This document shows positions 1 to 9,693 of a DNA stretch of 64,000 bases, one piece after another (the first letter of the stretch is position 1; every line of letters starts with the position of its first letter). The notes below the pieces were generated by a model. It saw nothing but the letters and a program-made list of their open reading frames with translations, had not been told where the DNA came from and did not search any database. This DNA is from an uncultured Alphaproteobacteria bacterium (GTDB taxonomy: Bacteria > Pseudomonadota > Alphaproteobacteria > HIMB59 > GCA-002718135), in contig CACMJS010000002.1 of the NCBI GenBank assembly GCA_902614085.1, forward strand, positions 170,268-234,267. The letters run 5' to 3'. Made by a program: the position numbers and the translations under genes.

Positions 1-1278
1 AGATATCTGATTTTAATTTCTTTAATATCTTCAGGATATTATCTATTTATTTCTGAATACTTTAACTTATCAGAGAAAAATTTTTTAGAGAGAGAGATTG
101 TAAAAAATGAAATAGTAGAAGATAAAAAAGAAATTATTAAAGAAAAAAAAGAGGAACTGGCTTTACCTAATATAAAAAAAAGTATTGATAAAGTGCAGTA
201 TGTTGAGAAAAAAATTAAAATTTTACAAGGTGATACTTTTGTTTCTATTTTAGAAAGTTTAAACATTAAACGAGAAAATATTTACGAAATTATAAGTGAG
301 ATAGAAAACTCTTTTGATTTAAAGAAAATCAAAACTGGAGAAATTATAAGTGTGTTTGAAAATAGTTTTGGAGAAATAAAAAAAATTGAATTTTTTAAGA
401 ACAATGAGACAATTATTTCAGTTAATTTAGATAAAGAAATAAATTTACATATAAGAGAATTAACTAAGGATTCATTTATTGAATCCAAACAATATACAAT
501 TACAGAATCATTATTTTCAGATGGTATTAAAAATGGTGTATCACCTGATATTTTAGTAAAAATAATAAGCCTTTTTAGTTTTGATCTCGATTTTCAAAGA
601 GATATTAGAGTCGATACTGTTGTTTCAATATCATATGAATTTGATGAAATAATTGAAACGGGTAGACTGGAATATAACGATATTAAATATGCTTCGATAA
701 TAATTGATGGGAAACAATTAGAATATTTTAAATTTATAACAGATGATGGTTATATTGATTATTTTAACAGAGAAGGTAAAAATGTTAAAAAATCAATATT
801 AAAGACACCTTTAGATGGCGCAAGAATCTCATCAAATTTTGGAATGCGTAAACATCCTATCTCAGGTTTCAATAAAATGCATAAGGGTGTTGATTTTGCT
901 GCTCCTACAGGAACGCCAATTTATGCTGGAGGAAATGGAATTGTTGAATACGTTGGAAGGAATGGAGGATATGGAAAATATATCCGTATAAGGCATAATA
1001 ATGGATATAAAACGGCGTATGCACATTTGTCAAATTATAGGAAAGGTATTTCTAAAGGGGCAAGAGTTAACCAAGGTGAAGTTATAGGCTACGTAGGTAG
1101 TACAGGAAATTCTACAGGGCCTCATCTTCATTATGAAATTATTTATCAAAATAAACACATAAATCCGTTAAAACTAAAACTTCCTTCGGGAAAAATACTC
1201 GAGGGTAAAGAATTAGAAAAATTTAAAGAAGAATATAAAAAAATATATGCTGATCATTTGAGCATGTTGTACGAATAA
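1..1278 (+). CDS. Membrane-anchored M23 (LytM-type) peptidoglycan peptidase, 5' end outside window
   Basis: Family M23 metalloendopeptidases cut peptide cross-links of peptidoglycan in the periplasm, or act as non-catalytic activators of amidases. The frame is open from base 1, so the gene begins upstream; the GTG at 193 is internal. The first visible residues are hydrophobic, the end of a signal or membrane anchor, followed by a Lys/Glu-rich linker and a domain of unknown role. The C-terminal LytM domain has the zinc motif HKGVD (His at codon 880-882, Asp four residues on) and HLH near codons 1123-1131, so it looks catalytically competent. It ends directly against the stop of the convergent DUF4167 gene with no gap. 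Confidence 0.9.
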   Translation, partial: RYLILISLISSGYYLFISEYFNLSEKNFLEREIVKNEIVEDKKEIIKEKKEELALPNIKKSIDKVQYVEKKIKILQGDTFVSILESLNIKRENIYEIISEIENSFDLKKIKTGEIISVFENSFGEIKKIEFFKNNETIISVNLDKEINLHIRELTKDSFIESKQYTITESLFSDGIKNGVSPDILVKIISLFSFDLDFQRDIRVDTVVSISYEFDEIIETGRLEYNDIKYASIIIDGKQLEYFKFITDDGYIDYFNREGKNVKKSILKTPLDGARISSNFGMRKHPISGFNKMHKGVDFAAPTGTPIYAGGNGIVEYVGRNGGYGKYIRIRHNNGYKTAYAHLSNYRKGISKGARVNQGEVIGYVGSTGNSTGPHLHYEIIYQNKHINPLKLKLPSGKILEGKELEKFKEEYKKIYADHLSMLYE

Positions 1279-1692
1279 CTACTTTGTTGATCTTGTTCTT
1301 TTTTCTTTAGATGGTTCAGCTATAAATGGAATAGATTCGATGGAATCATCTTCTGCTTTATCATTATCATTTACTTCAATAGTTTCATTATCATTATCTG
1401 ATGTTTGTTCATTAGAAGTACTTTGTCTTTGCTCATCTAAATTTGTATTTTCTTCAATATTAATACCTAGCTCAACCATTATTCTGTAGTAGTGATCAGT
1501 AAATTGATAATAGTATTCAGATTGAATTCTATCACCTGATCTTGATGCTTCTTTAGCTAGTTTTAAGTACTTGTTATATTGCTGGGATACATTTCCTCTA
1601 TTTCTATTATTGAAATTTTTGTATCCACCAGGTTTCTTAAAACTGGTTCTTCTATTACTCTTATAAGCGGTTCTACCGTTTTTTTTATACAT
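1279..1692 (-). CDS. DUF4167 family protein
   Basis: A 137-residue protein with a very basic N-terminus (Lys/Arg/Asn-rich, residues 1-35), a conserved segment around residues 36-80 (YNKYLKLAKEASRSGDRIQSE) typical of DUF4167, and an acidic, Ser/Asp/Glu-rich disordered tail. The family is nearly confined to Alphaproteobacteria and often follows prmC; its function is unknown. The basic head suggests nucleic-acid or ribosome binding, which is inference. It lies 77 bases after prmC on the same strand, the largest gap in this gene run, so it may have its own promoter or be the last gene of the operon. Confidence 0.85.
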   Translation of the reverse strand: MYKKNGRTAYKSNRRTSFKKPGGYKNFNNRNRGNVSQQYNKYLKLAKEASRSGDRIQSEYYYQFTDHYYRIMVELGINIEENTNLDEQRQSTSNEQTSDNDNETIEVNDNDKAEDDSIESIPFIAEPSKEKRTRSTK

Positions 1693-1769
1693 ATTGTTTG
1701 GAAATTAAAAATTTTAATAAATTATTAATCTTTTTTACCACCTATACAGTTCATTTGATTTATTTCAAC

Positions 1770-2600
1770 TTATATCTTTGAAAAAGTAAGGATTCTCTCG
1801 ATTCCTTGAAGATCATTAATTATTTTTTTCAAATATAATCCAGAATTTTGAAATATTTCTTCACAATCTTGTCTCTGTTTAATACCAATTTCACATATAA
1901 AATAAGCACTTTTATTCATTAAATTTTTTAAATTATTTGAATATTCTCTATAAAATTTTAACCCATCATCTCCTCCAACTAAAGCTAATTTAGGCTCAAA
2001 ATTTTTAATTTCTGGATCTGCTTTATTAAACTGTTCATTTGTAAGATATGGTGGATTAGATACAATCAAATCAAACTGTGAATTAATATTTTTAAAATCA
2101 ATCATCTTAAGTTGGATTTGATTATAACAATTATGTATTTTTAAGTTTTTTTCTGCAACTTCTAATGCTTTTTTAGATATATCTATAGCTGTAATAGATG
2201 CATTTTTAAATTCCTTTGCTAGTGATATAGCGATGCAACCTGATCCAGTACCAATATCTAATATTTTTAGTTTGAGGTTTTTGTTTCTATAAATATTTAA
2301 AACTTCTTCAATTATTAGTTCTGTTTCGGGACGTGGGTCTAAAACAAAATTATTTACATAAAAATTATTTTTCCAAAAAGGTTTATTTTTAATAATTTTA
2401 GCTATTGGTTGTCTATTAATTCTTTTTTGAAGATAAGATTTAAATTTAACAATATCAATATTATCTATTTTAAGATTACTTAAAATAATTTCATTATTTT
2501 TTTTTGAAGCATGCTTTAGTAAAATTCTTAGATCTAGTTCTGGATTACTTATATTTTTTTGTTTTAATTTAGCTAAACTCTCTTTAATTAAGTTATTCAT
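1770..2600 (-). CDS. prmC: Peptide chain release factor glutamine N5-methyltransferase
   Basis: PrmC (HemK) methylates the glutamine of the GGQ motif in release factors RF1 and RF2, using S-adenosylmethionine, in the cytoplasm. The 276-residue protein has the N-terminal helical substrate-binding region (about 1-85), the SAM-binding loop DIGTGSG at 115-121 and the catalytic NPPY at 182-185. Its start overlaps the end of prfA, which encodes its substrate, by 8 bases, so translation of enzyme and substrate is probably coupled. The length is normal and all key motifs are present. Confidence 0.97.
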   Translation of the reverse strand: MNNLIKESLAKLKQKNISNPELDLRILLKHASKKNNEIILSNLKIDNIDIVKFKSYLQKRINRQPIAKIIKNKPFWKNNFYVNNFVLDPRPETELIIEEVLNIYRNKNLKLKILDIGTGSGCIAISLAKEFKNASITAIDISKKALEVAEKNLKIHNCYNQIQLKMIDFKNINSQFDLIVSNPPYLTNEQFNKADPEIKNFEPKLALVGGDDGLKFYREYSNNLKNLMNKSAYFICEIGIKQRQDCEEIFQNSGLYLKKIINDLQGIERILTFSKI

Positions 2601-3669
2601 ATTTCATATTTGCTAACTTTGTACTTTCTTCTTCAGCAATTAAAGGATTGATCAACTCATCTATTTTACCCTCAAGTATTTCTGAAAGATTATACAATGT
2701 AAGATTTATTCTATGATCAGAAACCCTTCCTTGAGGAAAATTATAGGTTCTTATTCTTTCAGATCTATCTCCAGAACCTACTTGATTTTTTCTTTGCTCA
2801 GATCTTTCTTTGTTTTTTTCTTGTATTTGATTATCTAGTAATCTTGATCGTAAAATCTTTAAAGCTTTTGCTTTATTTTTATGTTGAGATTTTTCATCTT
2901 GTTGAGAAACTACTATACCAGTTGGAATGTGTGTTATTCTTACGGCGCTATCAGTAGTGTTGACAGATTGTCCTCCTGGTCCACTTGATCTAAAAACATC
3001 AATTCTTAGATCTTTATCAAGAACTTCAATGTCAACATCTTCAGCTTCAGGTAGAACTGCTACGGTAGCAGCTGATGTATGCACTCTTCCACTACTTTCA
3101 GTCGCTGGAACCCTTTGCACTCTATGAACACCAGATTCAAATTTTAGTTTTGAAAAAACATTTAATCCTGAAATGTTACAAATAGCCTCCTTTACTCCTT
3201 TTAAACCTGTTTCTGATATTGATAAAATATCAAATTTCCATGAATTTAAATCGGCATATCTCTGATACATATTTAATAAATCAGAAGCAAAAAGAGATGC
3301 TTCATCACCTCCAGTACCAGCTCTAATTTCTAAAATTGAATTTTTAGAGTCATTTTGATCTTTTGGTATTAGTAATTTTAATAATTCCTGCTCAAGATCT
3401 TTGATTTGATTTTTTTTTTCAATGAGTTCCAATTCAGCTATTTTACTAATTTCTAAATCATTATCTTTAACTAACTCATTGAGATTTAATATATCTTTTT
3501 GTAAATTCTTGTATTCTTGAATTTTTTCCACAATTGGTTGGAGCTCAGAATATTCTCTGTTTAATTTAATTAATTCATTTGAGTCAATATTATTCATATT
3601 GTTTAATGAATTTTCGATCAATTTAAATTTTTCTAAAATTATTGAAAATTGTTTATCTAGATTTATCAT
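2593..3669 (-). CDS. prfA: Peptide chain release factor 1
   Basis: RF1 recognises UAA and UAG stop codons on the ribosome and triggers release of the peptide. The 358-residue protein shows the stop-codon reading motif PAT at 188-190 (the PxT signature that separates RF1 from RF2) and the catalytic GGQ at 232-234. The ATG at 3667-3669 lies 17 bases inside the end of hisS, and the stop overlaps prmC by 8 bases, so hisS-prfA-prmC form one tightly coupled unit. Confidence 0.98.
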   Translation of the reverse strand: MINLDKQFSIILEKFKLIENSLNNMNNIDSNELIKLNREYSELQPIVEKIQEYKNLQKDILNLNELVKDNDLEISKIAELELIEKKNQIKDLEQELLKLLIPKDQNDSKNSILEIRAGTGGDEASLFASDLLNMYQRYADLNSWKFDILSISETGLKGVKEAICNISGLNVFSKLKFESGVHRVQRVPATESSGRVHTSAATVAVLPEAEDVDIEVLDKDLRIDVFRSSGPGGQSVNTTDSAVRITHIPTGIVVSQQDEKSQHKNKAKALKILRSRLLDNQIQEKNKERSEQRKNQVGSGDRSERIRTYNFPQGRVSDHRINLTLYNLSEILEGKIDELINPLIAEEESTKLANMKYE

Positions 3670-4897
3670 TCAAATGATTAAATATTTGATTAAGCTTTAA
3701 TTCTTTTTGTTCGCCAGTCATTAAATTTTTAATAGTAAAAAAATCACCATTAAACTCATTTTCTCCAATAATAATTATATATGATGCTGAGGATGTATTT
3801 GCTTTTGTAAATGATTTTTTTAAATTGTATTTATAATTCCAATAATATGAAATTTTATTTTCAGATAAATATTTTTGTAGATAAAGAAAATAATCTGTAA
3901 ATTTTTCATTTGTTATTGCAATATGAATAGTTGAGCTTATTTTTTTTTCAGACTCCATTAATAATGCAATTCTTTCAATACCTGCAGCCCATCCAATACC
4001 AGGTATATCAGGCCCGCCTAATACTTTTATTAAACCGTCATATCTTCCACCACCAAGTAATGTATCTTGACTTCCTAAATTATCTGATTTGTATTCGAAT
4101 ACTGTATTACAATAATAATCAAGCCCTCTAACGAGATTAGCATCTTCTTCAAAATCAATTTCTAGTATATTTAATGATCTTTTAAGATCTTCGTAGTGTT
4201 TTTTAGCTTCATCAGTTAAGTATTCATAAATTTTAGGTGAAGATAGTGAAATTTCAATATCTTGCTGATTTTTTGAATCTAATATTCTTAATGGGTTAGT
4301 TTCAATTTTTTTGATGCTTTCTTCTGATAGTTTTTTTTTATATGTGTTAAAATATTTTGTAAGACTTTTTTTAAAATCAATTAATGTTTTTTTATCTCCT
4401 AGAGAATTAATATTAAGTTTTATTTTAGATTTAGGTAACAGTTCATTTAAGATATTATTTGACAGAGAAATTAACTCAACATCAGCAAGAACATCTTTAG
4501 TTCCAAGTATTTCAAAATTAATTTGATTAAATTGTCTATATCTACCCTTTTGAGGTCTTTCTCTTCTGAACATTGGGCCAATTCCAAAAATTTTTAATGG
4601 AAGTTCACTCAAGAGATTATTTGTAATGGCAGCTCTAATCATAGGCGTCGTATATTCAGGACGTAGTGTCAAAAATTCATTATTTCTATCTTCAAATGAA
4701 TACATTTCTTTCAACACAACATCAGATTGCTCTCCAAGAGGTTTTGCAAATAAATCACTAAATTCAAAAATTGGTGTCTGAATTTCTTTAAAATCTTTCA
4801 AATATGCATTTTTAGAAACAATTTTAGAAATGTAATTAAATTTATCGATTCCTTCTCCAAAAATATCATGTGTTCCTCTAACTGATCTTAATTTCAT
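3653..4897 (-). CDS. hisS: Histidyl-tRNA synthetase
   Basis: Class II aminoacyl-tRNA synthetase that charges tRNA-His with histidine. The 414-residue protein has motif 2 [17 protein letters not shown], the histidine-binding loop [16 protein letters not shown] and the motif 3 segment [14 protein letters not shown], then a C-terminal anticodon-binding domain. Motif 2 is of the ordinary bacterial kind rather than the divergent FRNEKPGPGRFRQF kind found in Rhizobiales, Rhodobacterales and Caulobacterales, which helps to place the organism. It starts 1 base after the ispG stop and overlaps prfA by 17 bases. Confidence 0.97.
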   Translation of the reverse strand: MKLRSVRGTHDIFGEGIDKFNYISKIVSKNAYLKDFKEIQTPIFEFSDLFAKPLGEQSDVVLKEMYSFEDRNNEFLTLRPEYTTPMIRAAITNNLLSELPLKIFGIGPMFRRERPQKGRYRQFNQINFEILGTKDVLADVELISLSNNILNELLPKSKIKLNINSLGDKKTLIDFKKSLTKYFNTYKKKLSEESIKKIETNPLRILDSKNQQDIEISLSSPKIYEYLTDEAKKHYEDLKRSLNILEIDFEEDANLVRGLDYYCNTVFEYKSDNLGSQDTLLGGGRYDGLIKVLGGPDIPGIGWAAGIERIALLMESEKKISSTIHIAITNEKFTDYFLYLQKYLSENKISYYWNYKYNLKKSFTKANTSSASYIIIIGENEFNGDFFTIKNLMTGEQKELKLNQIFNHLNDKSR

Positions 4898-4898
4898 T

Positions 4899-5996
4899 TT
4901 AATTACTATGTTCTATTTCTTTTGTTTTTTTTCTAATAAGATCTTCAAGATAATTTTCTAAATCAACATTTTTTACGACATTGTTTTTTTTACCATCAAG
5001 ATAAATCATATGTGTATCATTTCCACCCCCAGTTATTCCAATATTTGTCATAGTTGCTTCGCCTGGGCCATTAACAACACATCCAATTATTGACACTGTT
5101 ATTGGTGTAGAGATATCATCTAATTTTTTTTCTAAATTTTTTACAGTTTTTATTACTTCAAATTGTTGTCTAGCACATGAAGGGCAAGATATAATTTTTA
5201 CACCCCTATTCCTTAATCCTAAGCTTTTTAAGATTTCAAAACCAACCCTTACTTCTTCTTCTGGCTCATCTGACAGCGATATTCTAATTGTATCTCCTAT
5301 TCCTCTCAAAAGTAAATTTCCCACTCCAATAGAAGATTTAATTGACCCAGTTCTTTTTCCTCCTGCCTCTGTGATACCTAAATGCAATGGATAATCACAT
5401 AATTCAGCTAATTGTTCATATGCTTTTATTGACATAAATATATCTGAAGATTTCACACTGATTTTGAAATTGGTGAAATCATTATCTTCTAGAATTTTGA
5501 TATTTAATTTTGCACTTTCAACTAAAGCTTCTGGATTTGGCTCAGAAAATTTTTCTAAAATTTGTTTTTCTAAACTTCCAGCATTAACACCTACCCTAAT
5601 TGAACAATTATTATCTTTTGCAGCTTTTATAACCTCTTTTATTCTTTCAACACTACCAATATTACCAGGATTTATTCTAATACAAGAAGCACCATTATTT
5701 GCTGCTTCGATACCCCTTTTATAATGAAAATGTATATCTGCAATAATAGGTACAGGGCTATGTTTGACAATTTCTTTTAAAGAATTCGAAGATTCTTTAT
5801 CTGGGACTGAAACGCGAACTAAATCTGCTCCTAGTTTTGCTGATCTTTCTATTTGAGCAATAGTATCTTTTGCATTAGTGGTTAGAGTGTTTGTCATTGT
5901 TTGAACTGCAATTTGATTATTACCACCAATACTTACATTTCCAACTTTAATTACGCGTGACTTTCTTCTATTAATTTGTTGATACGGTCTAAGCAT
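4899..5996 (-). CDS. ispG: 4-hydroxy-3-methylbut-2-en-1-yl diphosphate synthase
   Basis: IspG (GcpE) carries out the penultimate step of the MEP isoprenoid pathway, reducing methylerythritol cyclodiphosphate to HMBPP with a [4Fe-4S] cluster. The 365-residue protein has an N-terminal TIM-barrel part and a C-terminal cluster domain with cysteines 271, 274 and 306, and Glu313 in GPGEA as the likely fourth ligand. This is the short two-domain bacterial form. It lies between the RodZ-like gene (4 bases away) and hisS (2 bases away), inside one operon. Confidence 0.97.
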   Translation of the reverse strand: MLRPYQQINRRKSRVIKVGNVSIGGNNQIAVQTMTNTLTTNAKDTIAQIERSAKLGADLVRVSVPDKESSNSLKEIVKHSPVPIIADIHFHYKRGIEAANNGASCIRINPGNIGSVERIKEVIKAAKDNNCSIRVGVNAGSLEKQILEKFSEPNPEALVESAKLNIKILEDNDFTNFKISVKSSDIFMSIKAYEQLAELCDYPLHLGITEAGGKRTGSIKSSIGVGNLLLRGIGDTIRISLSDEPEEEVRVGFEILKSLGLRNRGVKIISCPSCARQQFEVIKTVKNLEKKLDDISTPITVSIIGCVVNGPGEATMTNIGITGGGNDTHMIYLDGKKNNVVKNVDLENYLEDLIRKKTKEIEHSN

Positions 5997-6000
5997 CTAT

Positions 6001-6789
6001 TTAATTGGTAAAATCTTTATATAAAATAAATGAATCTAATATATCACCATATTTTCCTATTTTACCTCTTACGTTCCCATCTATAAGTACTAAAATATTT
6101 CCAGCATTTCCAGCCGTGATATTGTAGTTCAAATTTAGTTCATAAGAAAACTCTTCATCTTTGTCCATTAACTTGCTTAGGACAATATTATTATTTTCAT
6201 CTCTTAACTGTAACCATGTTGGATTTAAAATTTTTAAAGTAGCAACAGTACTTATATTCTCATCAATTTCTATAGACGCTATAACGCTAGAATTATTTAT
6301 CAAATCACTTGTGTTTAAATTATTTTCTTGAGATAAATCATTATTAAAAGTATTAGCTTTTTCAATTATAGGCTCCAAGCTTTCTGGAATATCAGGTACC
6401 AATGCATAATTAATCTGATTATTATCTTCATAAATAAATAAGAAATAAAATGAAGAAAACACAATTAATATAAGAGAGGCAGCAAAAAACTTTTCTATTT
6501 TAAAAAAATTATTTTCAACTATTGGCGTAATATTTTTTTTTTCTTTCTTAATATTAAAAGATAAATCATTTTTAAATTTTAGAATAATTGTATCAGTATC
6601 TAGTTCAAGAAAATTTGAATAAGATCTTAGATGGCCGACATTAAATATAATATCTGGATTATTTTTAATATTATCATTTTCAAGATCATTAATTATATTT
6701 TTAGATATATTAAGCTCATTTGCAACATCATTAATAGAGAGATTTTTACTATTTCTTTCAGATGATAAAATTTGACCAACAGTTTCCAT
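6001..6789 (-). CDS. RodZ-like HTH and DUF4115 membrane protein
   Basis: The 262-residue protein has a Cro/C1-type helix-turn-helix at about 6-70 (HTH_25), a single membrane segment at about 103-123 and a C-terminal periplasmic DUF4115 domain at about 185-262. This is the layout of RodZ, which links MreB to the cell-wall elongation machine; the HTH in RodZ binds MreB rather than DNA. Alphaproteobacterial members are often placed next to ispG and hisS as here. The exact role in this organism is inferred from layout only. It lies 3 bases after lysC. Confidence 0.85.
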   Translation of the reverse strand: METVGQILSSERNSKNLSINDVANELNISKNIINDLENDNIKNNPDIIFNVGHLRSYSNFLELDTDTIILKFKNDLSFNIKKEKKNITPIVENNFFKIEKFFAASLILIVFSSFYFLFIYEDNNQINYALVPDIPESLEPIIEKANTFNNDLSQENNLNTSDLINNSSVIASIEIDENISTVATLKILNPTWLQLRDENNNIVLSKLMDKDEEFSYELNLNYNITAGNAGNILVLIDGNVRGKIGKYGDILDSFILYKDFTN

Positions 6790-6792
6790 TTA

Positions 6793-8001
6793 TTAACTCA
6801 GATTATATGCTTCATGCAAAGATTTTACAGCAATTTTTGTAAATTTTTTATCAATCAAAACACTTATCTTTATTTCAGATGTTGAGATTGCTAATATATT
6901 AATTGTATTTTCTGCTAAAGTTGTAAACATTTTCTTAGCAACTCCTGATTGAGACATCATCCCCATACCAATTACTGAAATTTTAGAAATATTGGTATCT
7001 GTTTCAATAGATTTAAAATCAATTAAATTTTGGTTATCTTCTAATAGTTTTTTTGTATTATGAATTTCGCTATTTGGCACAGTAAATGTAATATTTGCAG
7101 TTACACCATCTTGTGATGTATTTTGGACAATCATATCAACATTAATATTATTATTAGCTAACAATCCAAAGATTGTTGCAGATATCCCAGGTTTATCTGC
7201 AATGCCAGATAAGGTTAATTTTGATTCATTATTACTATAGCTTACACCACTTACTATTTCTTTTTCAATTAATTTATTTTCATCTATAACAAAAGTACCA
7301 GTTTTTTTTGTTATTGATGAAAGCACCTGCAGAGTAAGATTGTTTTTCATTGCTAATTCTACAGAACGAGTATGAAGTACTTTTGCTCCAGTTGAAGACA
7401 TTTCCAACATCTCTTCAAATGCTAATTTATTTATTTTTTTAGCCTTAGGTTCCAAATTGGGATCAGTTGTATAAACTCCATCAACGTCAGTATAAATATC
7501 ACACCTATCCGCATCAATAGCTGCAGCAACTGCAACAGCAGTTGTGTCAGAACCACCTCTACCTAATGATGTAATGTTTCCATCCATATCGACACCCTGA
7601 AACCCGGCAACCACTATTACATCATAATCTTTTAGAAATTGATCGATCCTATTTGTATCAATATTTAAGATTTTAGCTTTTTGATGGTTGCTATCTGTAA
7701 TAATTGGTATTTGCCATCCGAGTAAAGGGACGGATTTAATATTTCTTTTTTTTAAAATAGCTGAGAGAAGTCCCACAGACACCGCTTCACCAGAAGTTAA
7801 AATTAAATCATTTTCAATGATCTCATTTGACTCAATTTCGTCAATATATTCTTGCATTTTATTTGTTACGCCTGACATTGCAGATAAAACAACAATCAAT
7901 TTTTTATTGTTTAGTTGCTTTTCAACAATGTTTGCAACATTATTGATTTTGTCGATACTGCCAACTGAAGTACCACCAAATTTCATTACTACAAGTTTCA
8001 T
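6793..8001 (-). CDS. lysC: Aspartate kinase
   Basis: Phosphorylates aspartate as the first committed step toward lysine, threonine, methionine and diaminopimelate. The 402-residue monofunctional enzyme begins with the signature VMKFGGTSVGS, contains a kinase domain (about 1-240) with GRGGSDTTAVAVAAA, and ends with two ACT domains (about 260-402) that normally bind lysine and/or threonine for feedback control. It is the first gene of the minus-strand operon reaching to prmC, and is divergent from ubiG across a 63-base gap. Confidence 0.97.
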   Translation of the reverse strand: MKLVVMKFGGTSVGSIDKINNVANIVEKQLNNKKLIVVLSAMSGVTNKMQEYIDEIESNEIIENDLILTSGEAVSVGLLSAILKKRNIKSVPLLGWQIPIITDSNHQKAKILNIDTNRIDQFLKDYDVIVVAGFQGVDMDGNITSLGRGGSDTTAVAVAAAIDADRCDIYTDVDGVYTTDPNLEPKAKKINKLAFEEMLEMSSTGAKVLHTRSVELAMKNNLTLQVLSSITKKTGTFVIDENKLIEKEIVSGVSYSNNESKLTLSGIADKPGISATIFGLLANNNINVDMIVQNTSQDGVTANITFTVPNSEIHNTKKLLEDNQNLIDFKSIETDTNISKISVIGMGMMSQSGVAKKMFTTLAENTINILAISTSEIKISVLIDKKFTKIAVKSLHEAYNLS

Positions 8002-8032
8002 TGACTTAAATCTTTTTTAAATTATTTCAGCT

Positions 8033-8040
8033 ATTATAAT
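8033..8040. promoter_or_regulatory. Symmetric -10 element between lysC and ubiG
   Basis: The octamer ATTATAAT reads the same on both strands, so it contains a perfect TATAAT in each direction. It lies 25 bases before the ubiG ATG and 31 bases before the lysC ATG, a suitable place for a shared bidirectional -10. No good -35 is visible for ubiG; for lysC a weak TTGTTT is present. Such symmetric promoters are known in bacteria; its use here is inferred. Confidence 0.4.
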
Positions 8041-8064
8041 TATTGTTTCTAACAAACAAGATAT

Positions 8065-8772
8065 ATGATGAATATAAAATCAAAAAATGAAGAATTTGCC
8101 CTCTTTAATCAACTTTCAGATGAATGGTGGAATGAAAATGGTAAATTTAAGATTCTTCATGAAATTAAAAGTCATAGAATGACTTATATATTAGAGCAAA
8201 TAAATAATAGAAATATTAGAAATTTAAAAATACTTGATGTAGGCTGTGGTGGAGGAATAATTTGTGAACCTCTAGCAAGACTAGGTGCGAAGGTTACAGG
8301 AATAGATTTTGCCCCAAATAATATCATAGCTGCTAAGATACATTCTAAAAAAAATAAACTTAAAATTAACTATATTAATAAAGATATTGAGAAATCAAAA
8401 TTAGATGAAAAATTTGATATAATACTAATGTTTGAAGTTTTGGAGCATTTAGATAATTGGAAAAAAACAATAAAAAATATAAAAAAAAATTTAAATAAGA
8501 ATGGTTTAATAATTATTTCTACTATTAATAGAAACTTACTCTCTAAACTGTTTGCAATTAATATAGCAGAAAATATCCTCAATTGGATACCAAAAGGAAC
8601 CCACGATTATAATAAATTAATTAAACCTGAAGAATTAAAAAATACTTTATCAAAAGAAAATTTTCAGTTTAACAATATTAGAGGTCTAGTTTTTGATCCA
8701 CTAAACAGGGAATGGAAATTATCAAAAAATTATATGATAAATTATTTTTGTACTGCTAATTTAATTAATTAG
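8065..8772 (+). CDS. ubiG: Ubiquinone biosynthesis O-methyltransferase
   Basis: UbiG carries out both O-methylation steps in ubiquinone synthesis with S-adenosylmethionine. The 235-residue protein shows the family opening (FNQLSDEWWNENGKFKILHEIK), the SAM loop ILDVGCGGGI and post-motif GIDFAPNNI, then a membrane-associating region. Two start codons are adjacent (8065 and 8068). Its stop interlocks with that of convergent DUF1178 over 8 bases. The ubiG, DUF1178 and lysC neighbourhood is common in Alphaproteobacteria. Confidence 0.95.
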   Translation: MMNIKSKNEEFALFNQLSDEWWNENGKFKILHEIKSHRMTYILEQINNRNIRNLKILDVGCGGGIICEPLARLGAKVTGIDFAPNNIIAAKIHSKKNKLKINYINKDIEKSKLDEKFDIILMFEVLEHLDNWKKTIKNIKKNLNKNGLIIISTINRNLLSKLFAINIAENILNWIPKGTHDYNKLIKPEELKNTLSKENFQFNNIRGLVFDPLNREWKLSKNYMINYFCTANLIN

Positions 8773-9178
8773 TCTTTTTTGTTGAAAAAGGCAATGGTAG
8801 TACATCGATATCTTCATCTATTAATTCTTTAGTTTGTTCAATAGAAGCTTCACCATATATTGCACGTTCCTCAGCTTCACCATATTTAATTTTCTTTGCT
8901 TCCTCAGTAAATTTATTACCAACATAATCAAATTCTTTTTCTATAATCTTTTTTAGTTTCTTAACATTTGAAGCAATTGAATTATTCCTTTTAGAAATTT
9001 TTGAATTTGATTTTTTTGATACATTTGGAGTCATTAAACCTTTTTTTATTTGATTACTATTACAGGAAGGACAAGTGAGTAAACCTTTTCTAATTTGCTT
9101 ATTGTAATCCTTCGTATTTTCGAACCATCCTTCAAAAGAGGAGGTACAATCAGAGCAATTAAGATTAAATACGATCAT
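8765..9178 (-). CDS. DUF1178 zinc-ribbon protein
   Basis: A 137-residue protein of the DUF1178 family, function unknown. Two Cys pairs, C8/C11 and C36/C39, form a probable zinc ribbon, followed by a Lys/Ser-rich linker and the family's conserved segment with EAEERAIYGEAS. It is commonly found beside ubiG in Alphaproteobacteria. It starts 5 bases downstream of the unknown gene at 9184-9666 on the same strand, so the two are probably co-transcribed. Confidence 0.88.
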   Translation of the reverse strand: MIVFNLNCSDCTSSFEGWFENTKDYNKQIRKGLLTCPSCNSNQIKKGLMTPNVSKKSNSKISKRNNSIASNVKKLKKIIEKEFDYVGNKFTEEAKKIKYGEAEERAIYGEASIEQTKELIDEDIDVLPLPFSTKKTN

Positions 9179-9183
9179 ATCTC

Positions 9184-9666
9184 TTATATTGTTTCATCTG
9201 TTTTTTTTTCAATATCTAAATCAACATCATCAGATTCTAGCTGCATAATTAGCGAATTTTTTGGAAAATTTAAATTACATACTGTGCCCTTAGAAAGCGT
9301 TACACCCATAAAAGGTTTTAAGCTAACATTGATATATTTTTGAGTATTTTGATTAAAAATATCAATTTTTACAAGTTCTTTAAAAATAATAAGAAGAAAA
9401 TTTTTTTTCAGTTCGAATTTCAATAATGATTTGGGAGTTTGGTAAAGGGATAATTTAAAAAAAAGTTTTTTTTCAAGAACATTTATATTTTCTTCTAAAT
9501 GAATATTAGAATTTTGTATTACAAGATTTTTTAAAGTAATTTGTTCTTGTCTATTTAAAATTTTTTCTTTTAATATTTCTAAAAATGTTGTTCCATAGAT
9601 TTTTTTATTAATATTTTCAGTTTCTTCTTTAATAATTGCAACTATCTCTTTAAGAATGATATCCAT
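9184..9666 (-). CDS. Unrecognised 160-residue protein
   Basis: I do not recognise this gene. The first half is mostly helical and Lys/Glu/Asn-rich; the second half looks beta-rich (KPFMGVTLSKGTVCNLNFP, about 114-132), followed by an acidic Asp/Glu end. No signal peptide, membrane segment or metal site is obvious. It starts 27 bases from the divergent methyltransferase-like gene and precedes DUF1178 by 5 bases, so it is coded in an operon with a likely conserved partner, which supports it being real. Many other Alphaproteobacteria have ComF, glutaredoxin and nitrilase genes at this place; it resembles none of them. Confidence 0.6.
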   Translation of the reverse strand: MDIILKEIVAIIKEETENINKKIYGTTFLEILKEKILNRQEQITLKNLVIQNSNIHLEENINVLEKKLFFKLSLYQTPKSLLKFELKKNFLLIIFKELVKIDIFNQNTQKYINVSLKPFMGVTLSKGTVCNLNFPKNSLIMQLESDDVDLDIEKKTDETI

Positions 9667-9683
9667 AATTGCTTTTTATACTT

Positions 9684-9689
9684 TATAAA
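9684..9689 (+). promoter_or_regulatory. Candidate -10 close to start codon
   Basis: TATAAA lies only 4 bases before the ATG at 9694. If used, the transcript would begin at or about the start codon and be leaderless. A second hexamer, TATACT at 9677-9682, would give a leader of a few bases. No clear -35 is seen. Confidence 0.35.
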
Positions 9690-9693
9690 AAAA

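Noticed and set aside
193..1278. GTG at 193 as the start of the M23 peptidase
   Set aside because: The reading frame is open from base 1 and the upstream part codes for a hydrophobic anchor plus charged linker, so the gene begins before the window.
8001..8006. TTGACT as the -35 of ubiG
   Set aside because: It is 28 bases from the TATAAT at 8035-8040, far beyond the normal 16-18 base spacing.
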